DNA of 64,000 bases from Druceiella hillmani (GCA_039881145.1 JAYKKI010000063.1:13702044-13766043); one strand, 5' to 3'. Shown: positions 34,870 through 46,844, counted from the stretch's first letter. Translations and numbers: made by a program. Notes: generated by a model from the sequence alone, not told the origin.

Positions 34870-35460
34870 TGGCGACGTGTTGGCTTCTTCCAGAATCAAA
34901 CGTTGGTTTTAGAGATCTACACCGATATAACTAATCCAGGTCTTCATACGTGCTGTGCTTTGATCTTCCCAGGCGGCCGGTCTTTCCCGCCAGAGAAGCT
35001 TAAGTTGTAAACGATTCGATTCAATTCGACAAATTTCACCAAATCAAAGTAACTGACATCTTTGCATAAGCTTGATGATTGTAGGTTGATTCTCACAATA
35101 AAGTCGAATTTTCTCGTTCCAGATTAGTCGTGTTGCAATACTCCGAGGATATATTAAAGGAAATATATTGAAAGATCTCGAATTCTTCCAACTCCTATTG
35201 CATCAACACTATATATTATCCTGGACATTCTTCCTTCAGATTCGTAAGGAAGAATGTGCCAGATAAGTGCTCGGAATAAGTGGGTCGTGGTCCTGAGGGA
35301 AATGTTGGCTTGCTTCCAAATGTACTATTTGAGCGAGGCAAGAGTTTCTGCTACTACCAATCCTGTTGCGGATCTCATTTGTAGCCATCACTTTCTTCTC
35401 CTGCACGAGGTATTTGGATTCCTGCACTTGTTCCAAAGGTGAAATCTTGTTATCGATTTT
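34870..35460 (-). pseudogene. Non-LTR retrotransposon fragment, C-terminal to the reverse transcriptase core
   Basis: On the reverse strand, three frames each carry pieces of one family. The first has SKYLVQEKKVMATNEIRNRI (insect LINE pattern FKYLGS...EIRNRIG.A). A one-base shift gives IWKQANISLRTTTHLFRAL followed by IWHILPYESEG (pattern IW.NK.ISL.TK.RLFKALI.PILLYGSE). A further shift gives PRSIATRLIWNEKIRLYCE (pattern LR.I...T..DR.RN..IR). This is the segment just after the polymerase motifs in jockey/RTE-like endonuclease-reverse transcriptases. Frameshifts and stops make it non-functional. The polymerase motifs and endonuclease are not in the window. Clade cannot be set from this piece. 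Confidence 0.72.
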
Positions 35461-36077
35461 ATTTAGGATTATTTTTATTTTAGGACAATCAATCTAATCA
35501 TTTATTTTAACCAATACTTTTGATTTTTTACAACCTTTAATTATGTATAAAACGTGGATTTGACCGTTCGACATTAAACGAGCACCCAGTTAGTACTAGT
35601 TGATATAAATACTATAAAGTAATGATACAAACAATTTCATAAAAAATAAAATAAAAATTTCTTCAAACGAATTAAATAGCACTTTGATATAAAAAAAAAG
35701 CAAATACCATATTACGCGACAACGGCGACGGCGATACCGCGCGGTTGTTGTTTTTGTCAGCACAGGAGGCCAAAGGAGCGCAGCGTGTTTGAAAATACGT
35801 ACATCGCATTTGAAATTACAACCACTTAAAACTATTGCTGTGACTAAACTACCGAATTTTGTTAGTTGATTTTTGGTGTACTGTTACTGTTAACACCATA
35901 TTGTGTAAAATCCATATTGTGTATTGAACTTGTTGAGATAATTAATATACGTGAGATAAGTATTTCTGCTTTACAAATACACAAATAAAATCATCAATTT
36001 TCTTAAAGCCAAAAAAACTTTTATCCTTTTCCATCATTTGGATCAGATCAATTCATTAGATTTGATTAACACATACG

Positions 36078-36078
<1 letters not shown>
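35461..36078. other. Non-coding, one GC-rich patch
   Basis: The patch at 35715-35800 (GACAACGGCGACGGCGATAC, GGCCAAAGGAGCGCAGCG) has no frame of length. CGCGACAACGGC-type words are common in TIRs of insect MITEs, but no partner end was found. Confidence 0.4.

Positions 36079-36125
<47 letters not shown>
36079..36125. repeat. (TA)n microsatellite
   Basis: A TA tract starting after GAACA and ending GTATATACACATGC. Confidence 0.95.
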
Positions 36126-37382
36126 CACATGCATTTGATAGACTTATTGATACATAAGCAATCTCTTCCAGTTCTACATATTAGTGAAATATGAGAATTT
36201 AGTGATGTGGAAAACTGTAAAATACATTCAAAAACCTACTCTATTAGAATATTCATAACTTAAAATATATGCTCTTCAAAAGAAAAAGAAAAAAAATATC
36301 ACAAAGAATAAACAATTAAAAAACAAGATTAATATGGAAAATGGAATAAAAAATGTTAATTAGAAGTCTTTACACGGTGTGATTAAGGAAAGGAGAACAA
36401 AATATAATTAAGGACTGAGGAATTTTGAGAGAGAACTATTTTTCAGATCGCCTATGAAACCATTTCTAGAAAGCGAGTCCTTTTTGACAGAATCCAATTG
36501 ATTGCGAAACGTTTTGCAGTTTGTACATGAAAGCCTTTTTTGTGAAATGTGGTTATTCGTTTGGAAGTAATGAGATTGATCTTGTTTACATGCGTGCACT
36601 AACAGACATTTTTTCAAGATTGAAAATTGGACAAAAATTACATTACCAAATCAAAATTCACCTAAAAAACGTCAAAAAAAGTCAACGATTACAACTACTT
36701 TCTTCACTGCTGGTATCAATCGAAAATTTAAAAAAACGTCAATGGATCTACTCATGTCGATCAAACTATAATATCAAAATGTACAACTAAATGAAGTATC
36801 CATTGCAGAGAAAGTATTAAGGGATATTAAACAAGATTTACATTATATCAGAAATTTTATTCGGGATTTAGAAAATATTTTTCAATTCACACCGGAAACA
36901 TTAACACATTTTAGCAATTTTAAGAACATAACTTGTTTATTCAGAAAGTACATGAATTATTATGAGTAAATTATTATTCAGTTTTTGACTCTTCTCGTAT
37001 ATTTACGTCGCTTCTCACAAAGGTGAAATAGGAAGCTTAAAAAGGCAGTGCATTATTCTGAATGCTGTCGTAGTACTGGTTCACTTTTCAACTATCTTTC
37101 TATCAATTCTTTCACTATCAGGATATCATATGGTATAGAAGATGATAGGCTTTTCCATTACTGTTGCTATATACTCGTATACCTATAATTTTCTCGAAAA
37201 AATTGTTGTAATATAGCTTTAGTTTTATTATATGAAGTAGCCCATATAACAAAGCTACAGCTATATACTCTACTCCAAAGATTGAGAAAAATACTATGTA
37301 AAACACTATGTGAATTCAACGAAATTGGAAATATTTGCCAAAAGCGAACAAAAATTACTGGTGACCGCACTCTGTATTATTT
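36126..37382. other. Non-coding, nothing recognised
   Basis: Frames of 62-89 codons on both strands (36408-36790 and 37118-37370) overlap each other and carry no recognised domain. Confidence 0.45.
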
Positions 37383-37718
37383 AATACGGTATTCGGTTTG
37401 ACTCATTCTAAATTTTAATACTTTTTGTACAATATTGTGAAATATAAGTTAATTAAAAACCAGTCTAGAAAAAAATTCAAAAATTGATTGAAAAATAAGT
37501 CAGTCTTCTAAATTTTAAGATATAGATATGGTTGGGTATATCCCTGTCTTTTTTCCTCTTGGAGAATATAACGTGCAATATTAAAAACGACCTCACAACA
37601 CAGTATTCCCGTCCTTGTCTAAAGATTAAATTTTAACTTTTATAACTCGGTAATTTTTTAAGATTATTAAAAAAATTATGATTAATGAAATAAAAAAAAT
37701 TTAGTCAAATGCCCAATT
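37383..37718 (+). mobile_element. R367 repeat family, copy 4
   Basis: Begins AATACGGTATTCGGTTTGAC and ends GTCAAATGCCCAATT. It is 336 bp because the CACTCTTCATCAGCTTGTAC segment near the right end has been deleted. Confidence 0.83.
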
Positions 37719-38355
37719 GTTATAATCTTTCAATACTTGGATTACTTCGCTCGTAACGGCAATGATCGAATTCACGGCACATTGTTTATCTAATTGTGTC
37801 AATCGCATGTAAATGAGATTTACTTCAATAAAATTAGATAAGATCATCGACAATTGTATTATAAATTAAATAAAAAAGGAATATTTCACAACTTTAAGTT
37901 GAGTTCTACATCCACGCTGAAATACTATAAAATCATAAAAAAACATTTCAACATATATACGCTTCAATTTTATGACAAATATTAATTAACCCCTTAAGAA
38001 GTGAGTTTAAATATAAACCATATAACACAAGTTAAATGGTCGGTAATTTATCTCAAGCTGTAATGCTCGTGAAGGGGTAAGTTAGGTCACATACGTGCTA
38101 TTTTTATCTTAGGAATAACCCTTTAACGACGAAGGAATTTTCGGTATGTGCACCTGGATACCACGCGACCCACACTTTAATCATTGAATACTTCCGGAGA
38201 ATACTCGCGACAGACCAAGTAGAGTTGTAGACGATCTTAAATGTTCATCTTAATTATGGGTTGGGAAAATACATGTTGTAAAAGGTGCTATAGACGCATA
38301 ATAATGGTGCAATCCACATTTTTAAAGCGATGAATAGAAAATTTTGTAGAGTTAA
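37719..38355. other. Non-coding, nothing recognised
   Basis: AT-rich with mixed patches near 38130-38220. No repeats or frames of note. Confidence 0.45.
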
Positions 38356-38577
38356 AACTGGAAGTGGGCTAACGGTACAAGGTACTGTATTATTCGTGTA
38401 GATCTTCCGATTTATTCCCTGTATAACACACAGTACCTATGTAACTCACTGTACATAGGTACTATGTACAGTACCTATGTAACTCACTGTACATAGGTAC
38501 TGTGTGTTATACAGGTATTAACTCGGAAGATCTACACGAATAATACAGTACCTTGTACCGTTAGCCCACTTTCAGTT
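38356..38577. repeat. 222-bp near-perfect palindrome with a duplicated core
   Basis: GTGGGCTAACGGTACAAGGT, ACTGTATTATTCGTGTAGAT and CTTCCGA on the left are mirrored exactly on the right (TCGGAAG, ATCTACACGAATAATACAGT, ACCTTGTACCGTTAGCCCAC). The core holds two tandem copies of a smaller palindrome, GTACCTATGTAACTCACTGT plus ACATAGGTAC. Mismatches sit mainly in two short internal stretches. There is no TIR-element interior, so it is a foldback element or a recent inverted duplication. Confidence 0.93.
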
Positions 38578-39685
38578 GCTAATGCAGAAACATGTGATAT
38601 TACTGAGGATAATTTGCATAAGAATATTTCAAACAAAACTTGTACCAAATTCCATACAAATGAAATGATACAAGGTGACAGTGATCTATCCAATATTCGA
38701 ACATACAAAGAACATTTTGTTTATGCTAAATAGAAATTAGCTTAATATTAAATTTTTTTTAAACAAAAATTTATTTAAAGTTTCCGTGTTGCTGTCCTGT
38801 TTTCCTCTTGTTTCTGGGTCTACTTCAAAAGACATTTTATGCCGCACCTGCTGACTTTTATTTGTCAAACAATAAATATGTCTGTACCTTTTCTTTGTGT
38901 GTCAATATTATTGGAATTTATATCTCTATAACGAAGGCATTTTTGAGGTTCTAGTTTTCAGTGTTATATTTGGTATATTTCAGTTGGTAGTTTTATATGT
39001 GACAATGTCCCTATCCTTACATATTTTCATATTCGAGCTTAACTAAGTGGACAAGGGTCTCTTCTGTTATATATTATGGCAATCTGTGTATTTTTTAACC
39101 AAAAATATGCATTACCCTTTTACCTGGTCTTTCATTTCTTGGGCTGCATTAGATTCGGTCTATATCAATTGTACATACTGGGCCTTTTTTATATGTTTCT
39201 ATTAGTTCCTAACTTTTTATTATTTAGCCTTAATTGGCAGCATTATTCGTATATTTCTGAGTAAAGATTTCATTTACATTTTCATTTATTTGGTGTTTGA
39301 TGATCTCATCAAATGTTGTTTACTTACAACTGCTACTTTTGGTTAAAGACACTTCTATCCTTTAGTTTTAAGGATAGTCTTGATGTGTTAATATTACAGA
39401 TAGCTCTACCACGATCAAAAATATTTAACCAAGTTATGCACTTTTCTGTGATGTACGTTTTCAACATGTTACTAATCTGCCTCCACTATATATTTTGTTT
39501 TACTGTGAAACTTTCGACTGTTGAGTATGTGTGATGACCGTTGTATTTATTAGTAGTTCTTATTTTCTTTATTTAATGTTAATATACGATTGATGCTAAT
39601 ACTAAATACAACAGCAAGAACCAATAAAACTGTGAAACAAATACATCCTACAACATAGAGTATGTATCATCTGAATGTCACATCT
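38578..39685. other. Non-coding, nothing recognised
   Basis: Two Phe/Leu/Tyr-rich plus frames (39076-39264 and 39313-39534) could look like membrane segments but follow from T-rich composition and share no start context or motif. Confidence 0.45.
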
Positions 39686-40065
39686 TATACTGTTATCATT
39701 TTATAAATAAATGGGACAGGGTATATAAAGTCTTAATTTTTCCAGTTATCTATTGGTTATACATATACTGTTATCATTTTATAAATAAAGAGGACAGGAT
39801 ATATAAATTATTATGCTTCCAGTTACTTATTACTTAAAGATTCTAAAGTTTCAATTAGAAAGCGGTGAACTATTGCACAAGCTTCTAAAATAAGGGATTT
39901 TTGTAATTGAATATAAATACGCGTATTTTTGCTTAGGTTTCTTGTCATGGAGTGGTTCTGAATTCCGAAGTTGGATTTAAGAAACAGTGAACTATTGCAC
40001 ATCTAAAATAACGCATATTTGCAATTGGATATAGAAGCTTTGGGTAGCTGTAGTAATTTAATTGC
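39686..40065. repeat. Two adjacent short tandem duplications
   Basis: TACTGTTATCATTTTATAAA and GGACAGG.TATATAAA recur at a distance of 88 bp (39688 and 39776). Next to it, GTGAACTATTGCACA with TTTGYAATTGRATATA recurs about 115-120 bp apart (near 39866 and 39986). Confidence 0.8.
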
Positions 40066-40228
40066 AGAATGAAGATACTTCGGGATTATTCCAGTTGTTG
40101 AAAAAACAACTGACATTATTTAAACGATTTTTACAGCGGCTTGTCTTTAATCTCATTTATATGTTTTTTTTTGTAGATTTTCAATGTTGAGTACAGAAAA
40201 ATCGATCAGGTATGTAGTTTTTGAGGAG

Positions 40229-40402
40229 ACACTTTCGGTAAATTCTGAGAAGTTTACCGAAAGTGTTGTCTCTCCTGTCGCTAGTTGTTGTTCTGTCAGT
40301 AATTATGATTCTCGATTCCAGTCGATTATTGATTTCATTATCGTTACTATTATCATTATTATTATTATCAGTATTATTATCAGTAGTAGTAAACATAGTA
40401 GA
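40229..40402. repeat. Hairpin followed by an imperfect (ATT)n tract
   Basis: ACACTTTCGGTAAA and TTTACCGAAAGTGT form a 14-bp perfect stem within 40229-40276. At 40321-40402 an ATT/ATC/AGT trinucleotide run follows. Opposing frames of 90 and 104 codons here come from the trinucleotide run (Ile-rich on one strand, Asn/Asp-rich on the other) and are not called as genes. Confidence 0.85.
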
Positions 40403-40795
40403 AATAATATTTGTAGTATCCTTATTGTCATAATTCACTTTTTTAAATCTCAATTTTTAATGATGGTGGCCCATTTTCACAAACATAAGCGAAGTTAGTG
40501 GCATATCGATTATTGTGTTATGCATTAAAATCTTTCTTTATCTGTATGAGTTTCCCGTGGTAATTCGTAAGACTTTTTGCCTTCGTGTGAGTGCAAAATG
40601 AATCTAGTGTTCATTTTCTAAACCTGGTCGTTTATACATTAGGTGTATTATGTCTTTGTGTTTATGCTATAATAGCTGGCCTACGATTTCGTTGGCGTCA
40701 AATTCAGAACAAGAAAATTTAATTGAATTGTTTTCCTTCATATATTGCTCTTGGATATAAAGTATTACCACACCAAATTTCATTAAAATCCAATT
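40403..40795. other. Non-coding, nothing recognised
   Basis: Mixed AT-rich sequence leading into the dispersed repeat. No frame or repeat supported. Confidence 0.45.
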
Positions 40796-41240
40796 TTAGG
40801 GCTGCGTACCTCAAAAGGAAAAAAAAGGAACCCTTATAACCTTCCCATAAGGGTCCCTTTTCACTCATCATCACGTCGTTGTCAGTCTGCCGGTTTGTCA
40901 ATACTCTTTATCTCAGAAACGGGTAAAAGTATCAAGCTGAAAATAATATCGAATTTTTTTACAGTTCCAAGGAAACGTAGACTTCCGTTTCCTTGGAACT
41001 GTAAAAAAATTAAACTCCCAACTCCTTAAAAACAGTCCCCAAAATAAACTTAAAAATACGGTCGTTTATGCTACATATTTTGACACTCGCAAATAATCAA
41101 AATCCGTAAGGCACTCCCCACTAACCTAAAAACGTGAAATTTGGCGAAAAGCAAGGTCGCACAAATAAAAGAAAATATCTAAAAATCGTTAATTTATAGT
41201 TATATCACATAACAAAATATTTATATAAAATATGCGTTTG
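40796..41240 (+). repeat. Dispersed repeat, plus copy (TACCTCAAAAGG...GAACTGTAAAAAAAT family)
   Basis: In order: GCGTACCTCAAAAGGAAAAA, GGAACCCTTAT, GTCAGTCTGCCGGTTTGTCA, CTCAGAAACGGGTAAAAGTA, CTTGGAACTGTAAAAAAAT, ATTTTGACACTCGCAAATAA, GTGAAATTTGGCGAAAAGC, AAATCGTTAATTTATAGTTA. It is the reverse-oriented relative of 29400-29745 and related to 53110-53645. It carries two inserted inverted duplications, at 40823-40861 and 40952-41011. No coding potential. Confidence 0.72.
40952..41011. repeat. Perfect 26-bp-arm hairpin inside the dispersed repeat
   Basis: Arms 40952-40977 and 40986-41011 are exact reverse complements (CGTTTCCTTGGAACTGTAAA is part of the native arm) with an 8-nt loop. Relative to the homologous copy at 29400-29745, which has only the native arm, the other arm is an added inverted copy. 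Confidence 0.93.
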
Positions 41241-41246
41241 TGAAAA

Positions 41247-41296
41247 TTAGTAGTAGTAGTAGTAGTTAGTAGTAGTAGTAGTAGTTAGTTAGTAGG
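41247..41296. repeat. (TAG)n trinucleotide repeat
   Basis: TAGTAGTAG units with TTAG interruptions, at the 3' edge of the dispersed repeat. Confidence 0.95.
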
Positions 41297-42737
41297 CAAT
41301 ATGTTTTGGTTCGAAAAAATTTAAATTCTATAAATAGTTTAATATTATATACCATTAAATTATTATAAATGCCTAAATAGGTACAGAACCCTCATAGTTC
41401 AAGTTCCACTCATGATTGACAGGTTTTATTTGTTACAAAAACACTTCGATACGTTTGTTACGTCATATCATCAAACTCGCAGAAAGATTCAAAAACTGTC
41501 AGAAAAACTATCGCTAGAAAGTTCAACCGCTGGTTAGCAAATTATTGTAATAACATTTTTTTCTACAATTTTCATTATAAGTAAGATTTGCCACATTACT
41601 TTGAGGTGAAAAAACTAAAAAACATATATTTAGAAAAAATGAAGATGTTTAATTTATTTTTTTAAAATATGTTGTACGCTTTGTGGATGTTCGGGGATAA
41701 ATATACCATAACCCAGAATATTTTGGTTCCACAATTCAGTCCATTGATGCCACAGCGTAAAAAGTGGGACACAAATAGCTGGACAACAAAGTCGCAATAC
41801 AACTTTGCAATATTCTTCTCTTATAGATACGAAATCGTAAAACTACCGTTAAATATAGATAATCGTAAAAATTATATGAATGCTATCAAACAATTATTAA
41901 TAATAAAAAATCTTTATTAAACCCTAACTTTTTTAACAACACAATGGTCAAACTTCACACCACCGGTCAGCAATCAAGACCATATGCCACACCCCTAAAA
42001 AGGGGAGTCCAAAAATCAGTTATCGAATCAACAAATCATCCACTAGTCACGATCGCCTCTAAATTATAAAAGAACTTTATGCGTCTGTAGAGCTCGTTAT
42101 TAAATAGTTACAAACTCAATCAAGGCCCCTTCCACCTCAACATAGCGCTCCCGCCTACGTGAGGGGGTCCATCAGATGAGCGGCTGTTGACGTTATCATT
42201 TTAAAGCTGCAGAGTTGGTGTAGTACAGTGATGTGCAAGTAGAATGTTTTAAAATTTAATCACTATTAAAAACGAATAATAACTGTAAAAAATTTAAAAA
42301 AATTACATTTTTTTCATCTCTTTTTTTTTGGAAAGTGTAAATATTAAGCATATATTTGGTTATTTCATATCTGTGTTATTAAAGTAACTAAAGTACATTT
42401 TAACTCAATTCGAAATATAGTCCACTTAATACTTCGAAATGCACAGACAAACACATTTCTGTTTCTAAAATATATTTAAATTATAATGTAACCTTAGATT
42501 ACTTACGATTTATTGAAGTAAACCACTTACATATGATTTATTGAAGTAAAAAAATCCTCTTTAGGCCAGGCTTGAGAGTAACTTCGATTATTTTTTCGTT
42601 CGGAAATAACGTTTTAAAGCATTTACTGACTATAAAATTTCGTGAGTATTAATTCTAGATCACATATATATAATTTATTTCTATTCTATTTTTATAACCT
42701 TTAATACTATTAACTATTTTATTTGAAAATATATCCC
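41297..42737. other. Non-coding, nothing recognised
   Basis: AT-rich with one GC-richer patch at 42115-42190 (CCTTCCACCTCAACATAGCG). An 83-codon frame from 41669 has no domain. A duplicated GATTTATTGAAGTAAA word lies at 42508 and 42536. Confidence 0.45.
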
Positions 42738-43480
42738 CTTATAAATATGGTGACGATCTGATGATGAAATTCCGAATTGAAAAATGGAACTGCTTAATGT
42801 ATGGTAGTAAATCAACAGTGATTCATGATACTTGCTACTGATGGTAGTTACTTTGCAAAACAACTTCACCAGGTCAGGGTTTGATGATGAGTTTTGGAGA
42901 TGAACAATGAAACTCCATAACGGATGGTAGTAAATCAATTATGATTCAAGATATTTGCTACTGATAATTGTTACTTTACAAAATAACTTCACCAGGTCAG
43001 TAATGATGAGTTGGAGATGAACAATAAAACTCTTTAACGGATGGTAGTAAATGAAAGGTGATTCAAGATATTTGCTAGGGATAGTTGTTGCTTTACAAAA
43101 TAACTTCACCATCTACAGGTCAGAGTTCTAGTGATGAATAATGGAATTCCCAAAGGGTTGGTAGTAAATTGAAAATGATTCAAGATATTTGCTACTGCTA
43201 GTTGTTACTTTGCAAGATAACTTCACCATCGACCAGGTTAGGTTCTGATACTATGTTCTGGAGATGAACAATGGAATTCCTAAACGGATGGTAGTCGATG
43301 GATGGATAATAGAATTCTTTAACGGATGGTGGTCTGATGATGAGTTCCGGAGATGAACAATGGAATTCCTTAACGACTGAATCGTGACTCAAGATATTTG
43401 GTAGTGATAGCTGTTTCTTTGCAAAATAACTACACCATCAAACAGTCAGGGTCTGGTGAGAGATCTGGGAATGAAAAAAT
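42738..43480. repeat. Degenerate ~110-bp tandem array
   Basis: Six or so uneven copies contain GATTCAAGATATTTGCTACT, GTTACTTTGCAAAATAACTT, CACCAGGTCAGG, GATGATGAGTT.TGGAGATGA, ACAATGGAA and AACGGATGGTAGTAAAT in this order. Unit lengths vary by internal deletions. Two minus-strand frames of 64-74 codons are products of the repeat. Confidence 0.85.
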
Positions 43481-43781
43481 AACTTCTTGAAGAACCAATC
43501 GAAAGCAGCACTTTATAAATTAAAAATCAATCGATCGCATTACTTTATAAATTAAAAAATAAACAATTTTTTTTTTAAAAAAATCGTCTAAAATACTGCT
43601 TAAAACGGTCATCACTTTTATTATCAACATACTTGGTTAACACTTTCATTATCAACATGTTTGGTTACATATCTCCTGTATATATGTGTAGCCAAGTATG
43701 TTTTTAAATTGATAGAACAAACCAACGAAATGAGATGATTACAGTGAACATATGTTTTGTCTCACCCTGTTCTCTAGGTAC

Positions 43782-43833
43782 ACTATTTCAATATTACCGC
43801 AAGGCTTAAGCCTTGCGGTAATATTGAAATAGT
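43782..43833. repeat. Perfect 52-bp palindrome
   Basis: ACTATTTCAATATTACCGC and AAGGCTT on the left are exactly mirrored on the right, with no spacer (centre at 43807/43808). Nothing similar flanks it. Confidence 0.95.
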
Positions 43834-45154
43834 TTCTTCAGAGCAATGCCAGTAATATTTCCAACAAGAAAAAGCAATTCAGTGTTTATCGTAAGTTTTT
43901 TTCCATTTAGGTTTTAAAATAAAAAAGAAATAATTTCTAGAAAAATGAATTATTTATAAGCAATAGAAATTATTTCTCCTGGTCAGAAAATTACAGCTTA
44001 TTTTCCCGTTATATTTTTGAGAGGAACCCAAAAAATTTATATATCTATTAACCAACATTCTAAATTTATACATGTCATTCGGATTCACCTAAAAATGAAA
44101 CGCCTTCAATTAAGAGGAAATTAACGGTTTACTGTTTTAAGGAGGAACATAAGTCTTTTTCTTTTCTGCTGTTTAGAAATGTTCTGATAAGGCAAAGATG
44201 ACCTGGTAAAGGTAGCAAGAAGCCGTTGAACGCCAGCAGATCTAAAACGTAATTACAAGCGTTAATATTTCATGAATTATTAAAAAATTCTTTAGTTTGG
44301 TTCCTTATAACTTTTTTACTATTACATATTGAGTAATTTTTAATATTTGCTAAAATGCAAGATGTGGAGAAATATTACAGCCGAGTTACTCATAGGTGTT
44401 TTCGAGATAGACCTGGTAATAAAATCAGTATAAAAATAGCAAAGCCACTAAATCGTTGTTTTTCAATGAAAAAAAAATCAAAAACAGATTTGTACTTTGC
44501 TCAAAAAACTCCTTTTGACATTTTTATTCAAAGAAAACTTTCGTTCTACTTTACATAAGCAGAATTCATTTTAAATACTATTTATAGCTTTGTGCCAAAA
44601 AATTACATGTTAAATGTATATTTCAAGTTCATATCTTATTTTGTTTAAAAATTATAAGCCAATAATCAATAGAGAGCCCGTCCATACGGATGGATAGACG
44701 ACATTGCAGGTACAAAACACTAAAAACTGACGCTTATAGAGAAAGACACAAAAATAATAAATTCTTAATCGATGTCAAGTTTTGCAATCAAATATACTAA
44801 CGAAGGCTAGTGTTGTGGAAATGATATCATTTGATCGTTGATAATGGGATCTGTCGATAGACCATGCACAGACTTATCTAGGGTCGAAGTTGATCAGGTA
44901 CAGTCAACTATGAGTATGGGTGAAAAGACGTTATGTAGGTGTAAAGTAGTTATGGTGTTTCGAAAGGACCGCTTTAATACCATTGTTATTATAATTTTAC
45001 GTCTTTCATCATGGATGCGGTGTAAGCATCCATAAAGAAAAGCCATAAGCTTATATCACATTACTTTCAAAATGTATGTTCATATATTTTAAATCATCAT
45101 GAACTTTTATTTTTAGAAATTCTTTTTCTCCTACCTAATTATTACTTTTTATAT
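43834..45154. other. Non-coding, nothing recognised
   Basis: A scrap GAGAGGAACCCAAAAAA at 44020 recalls the end of the GAGGTACGGAACCC repeats. Frames of 65-67 codons at 44355 and 44838 have no motif. No other feature. Confidence 0.4.
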
Positions 45155-45756
45155 CAGTGTAAACTGTTTATAACGAAACTGAAGAAACCGAGTATTTTTT
45201 CGTTATAGAGAGTTTCCGCTTTATGGAGTGTGTAAATAAAATTGTACATATTTTTTTAAGATTTAAAATTGTTTATTCGGTTTTATTTACAAAGGTATTT
45301 AATCAGCTCCCTAATTATTTTAGCTGAAATTTGTTTATTAGGTTTTAAAATAATTATTTGAAATAATCCTTCAACTTTGATTGAATTCGTTTACTGTTCT
45401 AATAGTCATTTTGTATTTTCTTATGTTCAAAATGAGTAATGTGTTATAGGTCAACTTTACCAAGTAAACACGCGTGCCTTACGAAAACATCAGTAATGAC
45501 TGTACATAATAACAGCAATAAAATTGTGTCTATTAATTCTTAGAATTGTTCGTATTCGTATAGATAATTTTGGAGCCTATGTATGCCTATTGGTAGTAAA
45601 TATGTACTTAGTGATAATAAACAATAAACAACTTTTGCCGCCTAAATAATGTCGTCTTGTTCGTAATAGGGAATGACGGGTTCGCTAAAAAGATGAGTCA
45701 GTGCATTATAGAGGGTTTTCTATTATAAAAAGCGTCATTAAAAAGATTTTACGCTG
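45155..45756. mobile_element. Non-autonomous pogo/Tigger-like element (probable)
   Basis: The left end is CAGTGTAAACTGTTTATAAC followed by GTTATAGAGAGTTTCCGCTT. The right end in reverse complement is CAGCGTAAAATCTTTTTAAT followed by a TATAATAGAAAACCCTCTAT-type stretch. CAGTRTAAAC ends and the GTTATAGAG/TTATAGAGG motifs fit pogo-like (Tc1/mariner superfamily) elements I recall from insects. A TA dinucleotide lies at the right edge and one base off the left edge, so the TA target duplication is not clean. The 600-bp interior has no transposase frame. Confidence 0.5.
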
Positions 45757-46120
45757 TATTGTAAATAAAAATTGAATTAACCACAATATTACTAGTTAAT
45801 ACACGTAATAATTAGGCATGACACAAAAATACAGTATTAACCCTCAATTGGACGCGTCTAATAACTAAAGTAAATGGTCACGTGGGGTGTCACCCCAATT
45901 TTGTATATAGAAATAAAATACAAGTAAAATCAGACTTTTAACATTTACCATATCAATTAATTCTTGAAACTTTTAAAACAAAAAACAGAGTGTATTAAAT
46001 ATATGAACACGTCTACGAAGCTACCTGTAATATTAGAGCAGTAAATTCTAATTTCAAAAAGTTCTGAGACTTTAAACTCGCTATATCCCACTCCATGCGC
46101 GCAATTAAGGTTTAAAGGAT

Positions 46121-46123
<3 letters not shown>
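45757..46123. other. Non-coding, nothing recognised
   Basis: AT-rich with a small patch around 45880 (CACGTGGGGTGTCACCCC). The GGGGTGTCACCCC word is a short hairpin; no role is evident. Confidence 0.45.

Positions 46124-46172
<49 letters not shown>
46124..46172. repeat. (TA)n microsatellite
   Basis: An uninterrupted TA tract of about 48 bp. Confidence 0.96.
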
Positions 46173-46173
<1 letters not shown>

Positions 46174-46844
46174 CATACAAGTAAATTTCAAAATATTCTG
46201 GCTAATTAACAATTTAGCTTATGCCAGATGTGGGATCTATTAAAATCAATGTCTATAAAATATATTTTCTTTCTTTATATATGCTTTTACCAAAACGATA
46301 AAAGTGTTGCATTAGCATCCAGAAGAAAGGAAAAAGGATGTTTTCAAAGGAAATGTTGGTGGATAAGTATAAATCCCATCGGAGTCTACACCGATGTATG
46401 TATGTACGCATATGTGTGTTTTTTCAAGGCTTATAAAATACGGAGGGAACATCCAATTCGCTACGGACGTATTTAAAACACTTTTATTAACATCAATTTA
46501 TTGTATATATGTAACAATGTACCTCTGTAATAATATAACGGAATCTTTCAATTAAATATCAGCCACTTACGTCCGAAACGATCGCCGTACAATGATTTTA
46601 TTAAAAAAATTGTTTAGTCTTAAAGGAAAAAAACCGAAAAAATAATGGAATCTTCTAATTAAATTCTCACCCTCTTCCAGACGTCCGCATTATTTAAAAT
46701 TATATACACTTGTTAAAACCGATGACAATACAATAATGTCATAACTAAAAATTTAGAAAATAAAATTATAAAAAAACTAAAAAACACGCTTTTGTAGCAA
46801 TATGAAATATGAAATAAAAAATAATCTTTGAAAGCAAAAAAAAT
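46173..46844. other. Non-coding, nothing recognised
   Basis: AT-rich. An 82-codon frame at 46228-46476 has no recognisable domain. A pair of similar CGGAATCTTTCAATTAAAT/TGGAATCTTCTAATTAAAT words lies about 100 bp apart (46540 and 46645). Confidence 0.45.

Noticed and set aside
39076..39534. Two hydrophobic plus-strand frames as small membrane proteins
   Set aside because: Hydrophobicity follows from T-rich sequence; there is no supporting start context, promoter or conservation evidence.
40181..40498. Opposing 90- and 104-codon frames
   Set aside because: Both arise from an ATT/ATC/AGT trinucleotide tract read on opposite strands.
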